A stretch of DNA of 64,000 nucleotides from Coenobita brevimanus (taxonomy: Eukaryota; Arthropoda; Malacostraca; Decapoda; Coenobitidae). Made by a program: the position numbers and the translations under genes. The notes below the pieces were generated by a model, which was given only the letters and a program-made list of their open reading frames with translations, was not told where the DNA came from and made no database searches. The stretch spans positions 48,313,343-48,377,342 of the forward strand of contig CM064669.1 of NCBI GenBank assembly GCA_032717465.1, written 5' to 3'. Within the stretch, counting starts at the first letter, position 1; each line of letters starts with the position of its first letter. Shown here in pieces: positions 45,231-55,544 of this stretch.

Positions 45231-47050
45231 ATATTTTAATGCCTGTTTACTGTATTCTTACAACTCAGCATTCATGAGAGAGCATAAGCCATTTTTACAC
45301 CAAGTTAGAGTTGTGTTTCTCTGGGTATGGTTGAGTCTGAAGGGTGAGTGTCTGGTGATGGTTTTTGAAGGTTTCTGTTGTATATCTAGGTCGTAGCTAT
45401 GTACCGTCTGAAATAGTAGAAATAAAGTTTAAAAAGAAGGAAAAAAAAAAAAAGTGGATGATGGCCACAGCCACTTGGCGGACTGCACTTGGGCTACTGG
45501 ACTGCACTTAGGCCAGCGGTATTGCAGATGGTCGGAGCCAGTGACCTGTACTGTGAAATTCCATATGCTTTTCACAGCACAGTTCCTTTGGAATGGGGGC
45601 CGTTTTAAGGGGGTAGGGAAAAATATGTATCCTTCTGAAAAATAGTGTTGGGTATAGAATGAGAATAGGTTGTAAGTACTCTTTGTAATGTAAGTTCTTA
45701 TTACATGCTTTCCATAGCTGTTCTTCCAAACCAGCATCATATTTTAGTGCTTATATACTGTATTCTTACAATACAGCATCCATGAGAGAGAGCACAGGGC
45801 ATTTTTAGACCAAGTTAGAGTAAAAAGAGAGAGAGAGTATAGGTTGTGTTTTTCTGGATGTGGTTGTGTCTGAAGGGTGGGTGTCTCATGATGGTTTTTG
45901 AAAGCTTCTGTTTGGCTGTAGTGGCCATGTATATCTAGGTAGTTGCTATGTACCATCTGAAGTAGTAGAAATAAAGTTAGAAAAGAGAGAGAAAAAAAAG
46001 TGGATGACGGCCACAGCCACTGGTGGATCTGCACTTCGGGTACAGGTATTGCAGGTGGACGGAGCCTGTGACCTGTACTGTGAAATTCCGTATGTTTTTC
46101 ACAGTATGGTTCTGTTGGAATGGGGGCCGTTTTAAGGGGGTAGGAAAGAAAATATGTATCCTTGTGAATTTTAGTGTTGGGTATAGGATGAGAATATCTA
46201 TCTGTCTGTCTGCCTACTGCCAGCCGCCATAATCCCGTAAGGGGGGGCCATCTGACTTTTATTTATGGGGAGGGGCACTAGCCCTTCACCAACCCACTTG
46301 TTGACACATAGGGAGCACATATGGTTTGATTATATGGTTACCACCCAGCATTGTAAACAGTTTCTTGGCTTATCGAATTTTTTAAAGTACTTTCTGTAAT
46401 GCAAGTTTTTATGACATGCCTTCCATAGCTCTTCTTCATAACCAGCATCGTATTTTAGTGTTTATATACTATGCTTACAACCCAGCATCCATGAGAGAGG
46501 CAATACGTTTGTGGCCATCCCGTACGGGATTAAGGCGTCTGGCAATAGATAGAAAGATAGATCCATGAGAGAGAGCACAAGGCATTTTTAGACAAAGTTA
46601 GAGTAAAGAGAGGGTGAGAGAGAGTAGGTGTATTCATGTTTCTCTGGGTAGGGTTGTTTGTGAAGGGTGGGTGTCTGGTGATGGTTTTTGAAGGGTCCTG
46701 TTTGGCTGCAGATTTGTGGATGTCTGTAGTGGCCTTGTGTGTATAGGTAGCTAGGTACAGTGTGAAATAATAAAAATAAAGTAATATATATATATATATA
46801 ATATATATTTATTTATTTATTTATAAAAAAAGCTGTGTACACTCTGAAATAATAAAGTACTGGAATTTAAAAAAAAATAAAAAAATAAGAGGTTGACGGC
46901 CACAGCCATCGGCGGACTGCGACAAGTGCAGGTGGTCGGAGCCGATGACCTGTACTGTGAAATTCCATGTATTTTCACAGCACAGTTCCTTCTGAATGGG
47001 GGCCGTTTTAGGGGCGAGAAAAAAAATATTGACTATATTTTGTGAAATGT
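45231..47050. repeat. Three-unit tandem repeat (about 0.5-0.7 kb) with internal AATAAA and A-run
   Basis: Units start near 45231, 45739 and 46450. In each, a CAGCAT(T/C)CATGAGAGAG block, a GGTGATGGTTTTTGAA block, then AATAAA (45421, 45969, 46775/46851) is followed within about 20 bases by an A-run. Then come TGGATGATGGCCACAGCCAC, GACCTGTACTGTGAAATTCC and GGGGGCCGTTTTA. Unit 2 is lengthened by a family-2 LINE tail plus an F3 fragment (46195-46380). Unit 3 contains a reverse family-2 tail (46500-46562) and an AT-rich duplication (46787-46830). Confidence 0.85.
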
Positions 47051-47754
47051 AATGCTGGCGTGCAGTGTTATAGGCTTTGAATGGCTGTAGTGGCTAGGTA
47101 GGCAGTATGTACAGGATAAATTATTAACAGAAAAAAAAGGAAATAAGAAAAAATGGAGGAAAAATAAAAATGGCTGCACATTTTGTTTGGATTTAGGTAA
47201 CTTTCTAATTTGGGGCAGTGGTCAAGTAATAGGTCTAGTACAACTTCCTTGGTGGTTTGAATGGCTGTAATGCTTTTATGTTCCTCTGACAAAGTGGGGC
47301 CAGACTGGAGGGTCAGTTGAACTAGTAATCAAGGAGACTCATTCCTGTGTCAGTACTAAAAATTTAACTGTTTCATGGGATTAGTTATTATGAAGAGGTA
47401 CATGGTGAGGCTGGGGGGAGGAGGCAACCTTATAACTCTGTGTGGAGGGTTGTGGTGGTGGTTTGTGTGTTCGTGTTTTTCTGCATTGAGAGTCCCCTTG
47501 TTGTCCTGTGTCTGTGTTTAGCCACGAGAGATTTTTGGCACTGAGAACACCAGCTGGTATTGTAGTGATGTTGGTCTGGAATAGGAAAGTCCTGGAGTTG
47601 ATAATTTTGAAGCACTTATGTAGGGAGAAATATGTGAGGTAGTCAGGATTCCAGGGGCTTAAATGGTCAGTGAGTGAGCATCTGGCCCTTTTCACTGGAC
47701 ATGGCCTGGTTATATCAGTGCCACCACCTGAAGGTGTCTGCCCTGCACCGCAAT
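47051..47754. other. Non-coding with F7 fragment
   Basis: F7 head at 47650-47705 (GGGGCTTAAATGGTCAGTGA). A GACTGGAGGGTCAGTTGAAC..AGGAGACTCATTC phrase at 47290 repeats 43510 in diverged form. No gene is supported. Confidence 0.45.
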
Positions 47755-47935
47755 TTTATAACTATTGGGTGCGTAAGGTGAGAAGTGTGAATTTCGGGGG
47801 TAGGGTTGTGAGGCAGACTGTAAAAAAAAATACGAGACAAGGTCATAGGGTGGCTGCCAGAGATTGAGCAGCATAGACAGCCATCATTAGGTGACTATGG
47901 CTAATGAATGCATGTTGGAGCCTTCATGAATGGTA
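47755..47935 (+). mobile_element. LINE family 1, 3' end fragment
   Basis: VRKVRSVNFGGRVVRQTVKK-type frame from 47768, then GCATGTTGGAGCC at about 47910 and a tail with GGTACGATACAAATGATAT. It has lost the rest of the element. Confidence 0.75.
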
Positions 47936-48595
47936 CGATACAAATGATATAAAAATACTGAACTGTTTCTACAGGCCCATCATGTACACCTCAGTATATA
48001 TATGCATAGCTTTGAAATACTCTATATATAAGCACATCATCTGAGATCTAGTGGCACATTTTCCACACAGTTTAAAACAGAATATGTGTAAATTGTGAGT
48101 TTTGTTTGTGTATAATGCCAGCAGTAAGTAATTCCTCCTTTAATAATTGATATATATTCCCGTAAATTGCTGATTGCGTGAAGTTAGGGTCGGGTCCCAG
48201 CAAGAGGGACTTTTTCTCCAGCATTTAAGGATCATATGCAAGACAGAACTAACTAGGAAGATTTATGTGTGTTAAATTTAAAAAATTTATATTTTTAGAT
48301 GAATTAACATTGATCTTTCACAGCACACCTTTGAGATTAATTAAGAAGTTTGTGAAAAGTGTATTTTTGAGTGACATTAAGAGAGAGACTGTGCTTAGTG
48401 AAAGTATCTTAAATGAGGAATTACTGATAGGGGTTTGCCAGTAAATTATTATTATTTGACCCACAAGCAGTTTTTGAAGCATAAACTAATGATACCCCTT
48501 GCTGGCAATAATATTACAAAGGAAAACAAAGTTGAGTGTTTATTCTCTGTGTGTTTTAGTACTTCATATAGTTAAGTATTGTATTAGGCTTCATC
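47936..48595. other. Non-coding
   Basis: AT-rich, nothing recognised. Confidence 0.5.
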
Positions 48596-49135
48596 TTCTC
48601 CTCCTCGTTGTTCTTCTCTTCCTTCCTCTTCCCCTCCTCATTCTTCTCCTTCCTTCCTCCTCCTCATTCTTTTCTTCCTTCCTCCTCCTCCTCATTCTTT
48701 TCTTCCTTCCTCCTCCCCCTCCTCATTCTTTTCTTCCTTCCTCCTCCCCCTCCTCATTCTTTTCTTCCTTCCTCCTCCCCCTCCTCATTCTTTTCTTCCT
48801 TCCTCCTCCTCCTCCTCATTCTTTTCTTCCTTTCTCCTCCTCCTCCTCATTCTTTTCTTCCTTCCTCCTCCTCCTCCTCATTCTTTTCTTCCTTCCTCCT
48901 CCTCCTCCTCCTCATTCTTTTCTTCCTTCCTTCTCTTCCTCCTCATTCTTTTCTTCCTTCCTCCTCCTCATTCTTTTCTTCCTTCCTCCTCCTCCTCATT
49001 CTTTTCTTCCTTCCTCCTCCTCCTCATTCTTTTCTTCCTTCCTCCTCCTCCTCATTCTTTTCTTCCTTCCTCCTCCTCCTCATTCTTTTCTTCCTTCCTC
49101 CTCCTCCTCATTCTTTTCTTCCTCCTCCTCCCCTT
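48596..49135. repeat. Polypyrimidine minisatellite, about 28-bp unit
   Basis: About 18 copies of CTCATTCTTTTCTTCCTTCC plus a variable (CTC)n block, with C/T only over long stretches. The 394-residue and 224-residue open frames through it are products of the missing purines, not genes. Confidence 0.95.
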
Positions 49136-49299
49136 TTTGTATTAGGCTTCCTCTCCTCCTCTTATTGTATTAGGCCTCCTCTTCTCTTCGTTCTTCTCTC
49201 CCTTTTCTTCTTTCCCCTTCCTCCCCTCTTTCTTCCTCTTCCTAACCTTACCACCCTGCAACCCACCCTACCACCCCCACCCTTGCTTTGCCTTACCAG

Positions 49300-50660
49300 G
49301 TGTCCCTTGCTGTTCCCGTCATCCTTGTCCTGTCGTTCCATCCCTGTTCTGTCAACCATGTCCTTTCCTTCCATCCCTGTTCTGTCAACCATGTCCTGTC
49401 CTTCCACCCCTGTCCTGCCATCACTTACCTGCCCTGCACCCTTGCACTTTCCTTCCCTCCCCAACACCCATGCAATACACTGTACAGCCATGCCCTCCCC
49501 ATACTCCCTTGCAATGTGCAGCCATGCCCTCCCCATACACCCTTGCAATATGCAGCCATGCCCTCCCCATACAGCCTTGCAATATGCAGCCATGCCCTCC
49601 CCTACAGCCTTGCAATATGCAGCCATGCCCTCTCCTACAGCCTTGCAATATGCAGCCATGCGCTGCCTTGCCACCCCTGTCCTGCCCTACACCCATGCAC
49701 TGTCATCTGCACTCTTGCCGTGCCCTGCCATCCTTGGCCTGTCCTCCCCTCCTTGCTATTCTTACCCTGTGTCCTGCTGTTCTTGCCTATGATGTCCTGC
49801 TGTTCTTGCCTATGATGTCCTGCCCTTCCATATCTGCTATTTTTTCCTTTGTGTGTCCTGCCCTTCCATCTCTTGCTGTATCCTGCTTGTCTTACCTTGC
49901 TATGACCTGCTCTGTTGTGCCCTTCCATCATCTGTGCTATGTCGTGCTTTGTGCCCTGCCACCCCTGTCCTGCCCTACACCCCTGCACTGTCATCTGCAC
50001 TCTTGCTGTGCCCTGCCATCCTTGGCCTGTCCTTCCCTCCTTGGCCTGTCCTTCCCTCCTTGGCCTGTCCTTCCCTCCTTGCTATTCTTACCCTGTGTCC
50101 TGCCCTTCCATCTCTTGCTGTATCCTGCTTGTCTTACCTTGCTATGACCTGCTCTGTTGTGCCCTTCCATCATCTGTGCTATGTCATGCTTTGTGGCCTG
50201 CCACCCCTGTCCTGCCCTACACCCATGCACTGTCATCTGCACTCTTCCTGTGCCCTGCCATCCTTGGCATGTCCTTCCCTCCTTGCTATTCATACCTTGT
50301 GTCGTGCTGTTCTTGCCTATGGTGTCCTGCCCTTCCATCTCTTGCTGTATCCTGCTTGTCTTACCTTGCTATGACCTGCTCTGTTGTGCCCTTCCATCAT
50401 CTGTGCTCTGTTGTGCTTTGTGCCCTGCCACCCCTCCTTGCTATTCTTACCCTGTGTCCTGCCCTTCCATCTCTTGCTGTATCCTGCTTGTCTTGCCTTG
50501 CTATGACCTGCTTTGTTGTGCCCTTCCATCATCTATGCTCTGTCCTTCCATCATCTGTGTCATGTCCTGCTGTTCTTGCCCTGTCATCTGTGCTGTGTCC
50601 TTCCCTGTCATGTTCTATGTCCTGCTGTGTCCTTCCTCTGTCCTGCTCCATGTGTCTTGT
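49300..50660. repeat. Compound minisatellite with 34-bp and about 230-bp periods
   Basis: At 49471-49670 a 33-34 bp unit (CAATATGCAGCCATGCCCTC plus CCCATACAGCCTTG) repeats five to six times. From 49680 a long unit repeats: the phrase TCCTGCTTGTCTTACCTTGC begins at 49881, 50123, 50350 and 50482 (periods 242, 227, 132). Inside it are shorter CTGTCCTGCC and CCTTCCCTCC repeats. Long frames on both strands are artefacts. Confidence 0.92.
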
Positions 50661-50819
50661 TTTGTTTGTTTTTAATATGTTTTTTTTATTCTTTAATGTC
50701 TTTGTATATTGTTCTTTTAAGTTCATAGTATATGTTTCTTTTATTCATTAATGTCTTTTTATATTGTCCTTTTAAGTTCATAATTTTTTCAAAGTGCTAA
50801 ATTTTGAATAAGTTACTTA

Positions 50820-51103
50820 CATATGTATATAGTACTTATATATGTATATAGTACTTATAAGTACTATATACATATATAAGTACTATATACATATATAAGT
50901 ACTATATACATATATATATGTATATAGTACTTATATATGTATATAGTACTTATATATGTATAGTACTTTGAAAAATATCAGAAAAAGAATACCAATAGAC
51001 ATGAACAGTATGAAGTGATGTCTCCTTCATACTATTCATGTCTATTGGTATTCTCTTTGATATTTTTCAAAGTACTATACATATATAAGTACTATACATA
51101 TAT
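50820..51103. repeat. Foldback 1: AT-rich palindromes plus a long hairpin
   Basis: 50820-50950 consists of TATATAC/GTATATA and AGTACTTATAAGTACT palindromes. The main hairpin has arms 50937-51014 and 51026-51103: CTTTGAAAAATATCA and AATACCAATAGACATGAA on the left return as TTCATGTCTATTGGTATT and TGATATTTTTCAAAG on the right. The loop is 11 bases. There are only a handful of mismatches over about 75 bases. Confidence 0.92.
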
Positions 51104-51211
51104 AAGTAATATACCAAAAAGGTATATGTTTATAAGAAAGACATGGTACTAATACATTGGTTTTATTTCCACTAAGATACATTTAAGTGAAGAAGGTGGA
51201 AAAAAAAAAAA

Positions 51212-51302
51212 CTATCTCGATAAATCGGCCAGAGAAATAAGGACTGGGAACCCCAAGGGAGGGTTGCCAGTCCGTATTTTCGTGGCCGATTTATCGAGAT
51301 AG
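51212..51302. repeat. Foldback 2: 42-bp arms, 7-bp loop
   Basis: CTATCTCGATAAATCGGCCA (51212) pairs perfectly with TGGCCGATTTATCGAGATAG (ends 51302). The inner part (GGACTGGGAACCC with GGGTTGCCAGTCC) pairs with few mismatches. Loop 51254-51260. Confidence 0.95.
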
Positions 51303-51338
51303 GTTCTGCGCCCTACCCCAAGATGCTTCCAAGACCGT

Positions 51339-51446
51339 GCCCTTCAAATCACTGTGTAGATGCCATGTCTTGTATTGCTCTGCCCAGCTAATGCCAGGCA
51401 GAGCTATACAAGAACACATGGCATACAACAGAGTGATCAAAAGGGC
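51339..51446. repeat. Foldback 3: 46-50 bp arms, 12-bp loop
   Basis: GCCCTT..ATCACT..TGCCATGT..GCTCTGCC (51339-51384) pairs with GGCAGAGC..ACATGGCA..AGTGAT..AAGGGC (51397-51446). Confidence 0.9.
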
Positions 51447-51450
51447 TACT

Positions 51451-51510
51451 TAACATGCATTGCTAAACACGGTGTGCACCACGCAACGTTGTGTTTGCTA
51501 AGGCATGTTA
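51451..51510. repeat. Foldback 4: 20-bp arms, 20-bp loop
   Basis: TAACATGCATTGCTAAACAC pairs with GTGTTTGCTAAGGCATGTTA with three mismatches. Confidence 0.85.
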
Positions 51511-51573
51511 AACCGGAAGCAGTGGACCATTAATCAACATGACATACAGTATACAAAAGACATGAGCCAATAA

Positions 51574-51786
51574 ACCCCTTCAGTATGAGGACATTTTATT
51601 CCTGCTGATGCCACACGATTTTATTCAGCTTGGAGTGCGATCTCATACTGCAGGAGACATGGCCTACCTTCAGTATGAGACCCCCTGCCTAAGCTGAGTA
51701 AAATCGTCTGGCAGCAGCAAGAATAAAATCATCTGGGACACAGCAACAATACACTGAGAAAATATGTAACAGTACTGAAGAGGTTC
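51574..51786. mobile_element. Foldback 5: F6-type MITE with long inverted arms
   Basis: Outer ends AACCCCTTCAGTA and TACTGAAGAGGTT are inverted partners. Inner arms of about 70 bases (51584-51652 and 51663-51733) pair: ACGATTTTATTCAGCTT with AAGCTGAGTAAAATCGT, and CTCATACTG with CAGTATGAG. The interior matches the other F6 copies. Confidence 0.85.
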
Positions 51787-51789
51787 AAA

Positions 51790-52115
51790 AATACAAACAT
51801 GGACTGGTTGTGATGCATGTTAAATATCAACAAAATCACATTCCACTGAACAATATTTACTCTTCACTAACTTGGCCAATTTTTCAATCTTTTCCAGCTG
51901 TGTCACATAAGAGTAACTCGAGGCACAGAAAGGCAATGCTATTACTCATAATCCTTTTCACACTGACTACTATCCTGTTTTAAGAAAGTTACAACTCATA
52001 ATTCAGGCTGGAAAGATTTAAAATTTTAGGCCAAGCTAAAGTTCAGAGTATAATCTCAAGCAAACAAATTAAACTGTAAAAATATAATGGCCATATTACT
52101 ATAACAATGTGAAAG
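51790..52115. other. Non-coding
   Basis: AT-rich, nothing recognised. Confidence 0.5.
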
Positions 52116-52116
52116 T

Positions 52117-52767
52117 GTGGACATGATATATCTACCTATAGCCAGACACCTTCATCCTGTGAGGGTACATATCTCCTCCCTGTCCACTGCCATCTACCTG
52201 CCCTCCCCCCAGATTACACCCCCTGCCTCTCCCTCCACCTCACTCACATACACCCTCCTGATTATGTTTCCTACTCTCCATTCCCCCAACTTACACCCCC
52301 CTCTCATATATCTCTCCACTCCATCCCTCCATCTCATCCTCAGTCTCCACCTCACTCACATACACTCAGAATTAGTCTTCCTACACCCTCCTCTCTCATG
52401 CACCTCTCCTCTCCATCCCTCCATCTCATCCTCAGTCTCCCCCTGCCACTTTCCCCACCTCCACCTCACTCACACAAACCCCTACTTAGTCTCTCTCTCC
52501 ATCCCCCCCAGTTACACCTCCCCCTCATACCTTTATTCCATCCCTCCACCTCACTCTCATACTCCACCCCCAACTTACACCCTCCTCTCCTATATACCTC
52601 CACTCATCCCTCCATCTCATCCTCAGTCTCCCCCCTCCCTCTTACCCCACATCCACCTTACTCACATACACTCCTAGTTAGTTTCCCTCTCCTTCCCATT
52701 TCAATTTACAACATCCTCTACTCAATCCCTCAGTTTCCCCCCCCCCCCCTCCACCTCACACATTAGG
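52117..52767 (-). repeat. Tandem array made from the 3' coding end of LINE family 2
   Basis: On the minus strand a unit of about 115 bases recurs four to five times. Each holds a YVSEV phrase (GTGTATGTGAGTGAGGTGGA) and GAGGATGAGATGGAGGGATG (EDEMEGW). The normal 3' end of the LINE (TAGGTAGATA-type tail, CTGGCTATAG) follows at 52117-52160. The array resumes at 53743-53850, after the Harbinger-like insertion. So a segment of a LINE ORF has been amplified in place. Confidence 0.82.
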
Positions 52768-53073
52768 GCCGATTCACACTACACGGTTCGTCTCCGTACG
52801 GCTTTTGTACGTTAATTATTTTATCGAAATCAATGGGGCTGTTCACACTATATTTTCCGTTTATTGTTCATCTTTCATACGGCTTTCACTCGTACGGATC
52901 GCCTACGTTTGGAAGAAATCTCAAACGAACGAAACGTATACGTATGGAAACGCTCCGTACCTCCACCAATCAGTGTGAACATCAATACGTATCAGTCACG
53001 GTGTGGTTACAGACAACAGAGGACAACTTTAGCCTGTCAATGCTTTTGGTCGTGAACAGTACTATAAGCAGTC

Positions 53074-53214
53074 ATGAATGACGATAAGTTATTAGAACTG
53101 GTCAGAGGCTACGAGGAACTATATGACATGGGCAACAGAAAATAAAATGATAACCATGTGAAAAAAAAAAAAAATTGGAAATTAATAGGAGAGGGATTGG
53201 AAAAATTGGGTAAG
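53074..53214 (+). pseudogene. MADF/Myb-SANT-like first exon of the Harbinger accessory protein, broken
   Basis: ATG at 53074 opens MNDDKLLELVRGYEELYDMG, then NRK and a TAA where the domain normally has Tyr (K-Y-x-D), then NDNHVKKKKNWKLIGEGLEK. The pattern LxELVRxYxELYDxxxxxYxDxxxKxxxWxxIGExL is that of MADF domains; Harbinger elements encode such a DNA-binding partner beside the transposase. The exon ends at ATTGG|GTAAGA (donor at about 53211). The stop and an A-run (53160-53173) show decay. Confidence 0.7.
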
Positions 53215-53387
53215 ATATTTAAATATTTCACTATTTTATTATAACTGTGACAAATAGCATTTTATCCTTCATCCTATTCATTACCATTCATAGGGTATCT
53301 CTTAACACCCTATCCATTACCATTCACAGGTTCTCCCAACATCCTGTTCATAACCATTGGTAGGTTCTCTCTCAACCCTCTTTACGC

Positions 53388-53473
53388 CCATGGAAGAGAA
53401 CCAGTGGGACTTCAAGAATCTTTTAAATTCCATGGAAGAGAACCAGTGGGACTTCAAGAATCTCTTAAATTTC
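53388..53473. repeat. Direct duplication, about 43 bp, in the Harbinger-like element
   Basis: CCATGGAAGAGAACCAGTGG followed by GACTTCAAGAATC occurs twice in a row (from 53389 and 53432). Confidence 0.95.
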
Positions 53474-53742
53474 TTTTACAAGGAATGCACCTTGTGGAGC
53501 ATTTCCTCCCTGTCTAGTTATGTCTACTAAAGAGCTTGCATTATTCATGACATTCATGGTTGTAACATCAGTGGCATTGTCACCTAAGTAGTTGTGCAAA
53601 AATGAAAGTTGCAGCAAGCTGCTTTACGCTAATTTCCGAGGCTTCTTGTAGGAGCCACAGCTGCACGCAGACTGACGAGATCATGGACATATAGTGTGAA
53701 CAGTGACATAGCAAACGAACCGTATAGTGTGAATTGGCCGTT

Positions 53743-53850
53743 AGTCTCTCACTCCAGCCCTCCATCTCATCCTTGGTCTCCCCTCCTACCTCACTCACAT
53801 ACACTCCTAGTTAATTCTCTCCCACTCCACTCCATCCCTCAATCTCCCAA
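53743..53850 (-). repeat. Continuation of the LINE family 2 array
   Basis: CCCTCCATCTCATCCTTGGT and CACTCACATACACTCC match the unit left of the Harbinger-like element. Confidence 0.8.
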
Positions 53851-54359
53851 TTCTAATTTATGGAGCACAGACAACCAAATGACATACGATTTCTTACTAA
53901 AATCGTCGAATGTTGCCATAACCTACCTACCAATAACAGATCTTTGAAAAAACAAAAAGTAATGTGCCCACCTTATTTTTAAAAGTAATGAAGTAATATT
54001 TCTCGCCTTTTAAGACTTCGTTCCCTTTATAAACCTTGGAATAGCACTTCTAAAAAATTACAAGGTTACTTATGAACTGGCTGCTACAGTTTATATAACC
54101 CTTGTTAATTTCTTGGTCATAAACAAACACATATCTTAACCAAGACTGGCTGAAGTTTAAATTTATTGCTCATGGTCTGGTGCAAGTAGGCAACTAATAA
54201 AGTACTGTATGTATAAAATCAGTAATGCTGTTCCTGGCTTACCAAGCCATTCATACCCAGGCAACAGGTCTTTTAGTCCAACATGACAGATGAACACTAC
54301 AGCAGGTAATTTTTAAGCAATGTTGTTCCCACAACAATTTAAATCATTATTTTATGCAA
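53851..54359. other. Non-coding
   Basis: Nothing recognised. Confidence 0.5.
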
Positions 54360-54810
54360 TGAAGAAGGAACCAAATGCTAGAAAACCTGAACGACTGTTC
54401 CCTCCAACAAAAAACTAAGTTAAGGGCCAAATTCAAGATCGTTTATCTTGAGATGCCTGGACACAGCATTAAAAAAAGACTGGAGGGTCATAGGCAGTAG
54501 AAGAGTGAAAAGCAGTTCCAGAGTTGACCTATTGCGTACATGAAGGTTAACTCCTGCATTTGATAGCTGGATAGAAAAGGGATGAGAGTTTGCTGCTAGA
54601 CAGGTGCTACGCACCCACCAGGGTGGTGGAGGGATGCAAGCAGACGTTTCAGAGGGGCAGTGACCATTGACACAGCAGTACAAATGAGATAAACTTCAAC
54701 AGTTGTAGTCAGATGGAATAAAAATTGGCAAGCTGCATCACTATGTGCCACTGATGCAATATGTCGAGATGTTTCAAATAATTTTTGGCCTGCACCAGGA
54801 GCATGCATGC
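54360..54810 (-). mobile_element. LINE 3' ORF end fragment (LEL-LQSFFNAVSRHL type)
   Basis: The minus strand reads NAGVNLHVRNRSTLELLFTL then MTLQSFFNAVSRHLKINDLE. Upstream in another frame is HIASVAHSDAACQFLFHLT. It matches the fragment at 11225-11412 and the shorter one at 60345-60440. One frame change is seen near 54600. Confidence 0.6.
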
Positions 54811-55544
54811 ATTTCTTTTTTTTTTGCTGCATTTCTTTGGTTATGTGTTTAGTATTTGAATTAAAAGTTGCAGCAATACTTCGCTCATTGACAAAGCAAC
54901 TGACGTTAGATTTAGCACAATTAATTTTACTACCTCAATTATCGGAAATGATAAGACTGCCTTGTCAAAATCAAGCTGTTTTTCATTAGTCTTAAAAGGC
55001 GATAAACTCTACTCCACTAGACAAAATATTGAAACATTTATAATAAAGAAGCATTTACATTAAAGATGCATTTATTGGAATAAAGAAAATATGGTCAGCA
55101 CATATAAATATATAAGTAATGGATGTGGGATCATGAAAGGCCGCAATATATTAAAATCTATACGAGTGAAGTTCTGCTGAAAAATCATATGGTCTGACTG
55201 ACTGGCCAAGAGATGCTCCCACATCCACAAATACTGTACAATGCATATACAGATATCCTCGTTTAGCCACAGGTATGGCCTAAACTAACAGTATTCCCAC
55301 CATACAACTGGTAATGGCAAATTCTGCACCCTGACTAAGCTTTACAGAAACACTTAAAAAAAAAAAAAAAGGGGGGGGGGATAGGGGTTGCATTGTTTGA
55401 AAAAATAAATAAATAAATAGAGGGGTTGCACTGATTTAAAAAAAATGGAGAGGGCCAGGAGAGGGGTTGCATTGTTTGATGGTCCTTAACTACGAGGTAT
55501 GACTGTCTCCTTGGTTACTTCATTTATTTTCCTATCGCTTACAA
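54811..55544. other. Non-coding with a small GGGGTTGCA repeat
   Basis: GAGGGGTTGCAYTG occurs three times at 55382-55480, separated by A-rich runs, including an A15-G10 junction at 55357. No gene is supported. Confidence 0.55.

Larger units (their letters stand above)
52768..53739. mobile_element. PIF/Harbinger-like element, 0.97 kb, TTA target duplication
   Basis: The left end GGGCCGATTCACACTACACG and the right end (reverse of CGGCCAATTCACACTATACG) are inverted partners. TTA flanks both sides (52765-52767 and 53740-53742). The end sequence and three-base TTA target fit PIF/Harbinger. Inside, an MADF-type exon lies at 53074-53214 and a 43-bp direct duplication at 53388-53473. No DDE transposase is present, so it is non-autonomous. 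Confidence 0.82.

Noticed and set aside
48499..49792. Open frames of 224 and 394 codons, Ser/Phe/Leu/Pro-rich
   Set aside because: They run through a C/T-only 28-bp minisatellite where stops cannot occur in this composition; no domain, no splice context.
49162..50751. Overlapping long frames on both strands (up to 278 codons), Cys/Pro/Leu-rich
   Set aside because: They are translations of nested tandem repeats in several frames at once.
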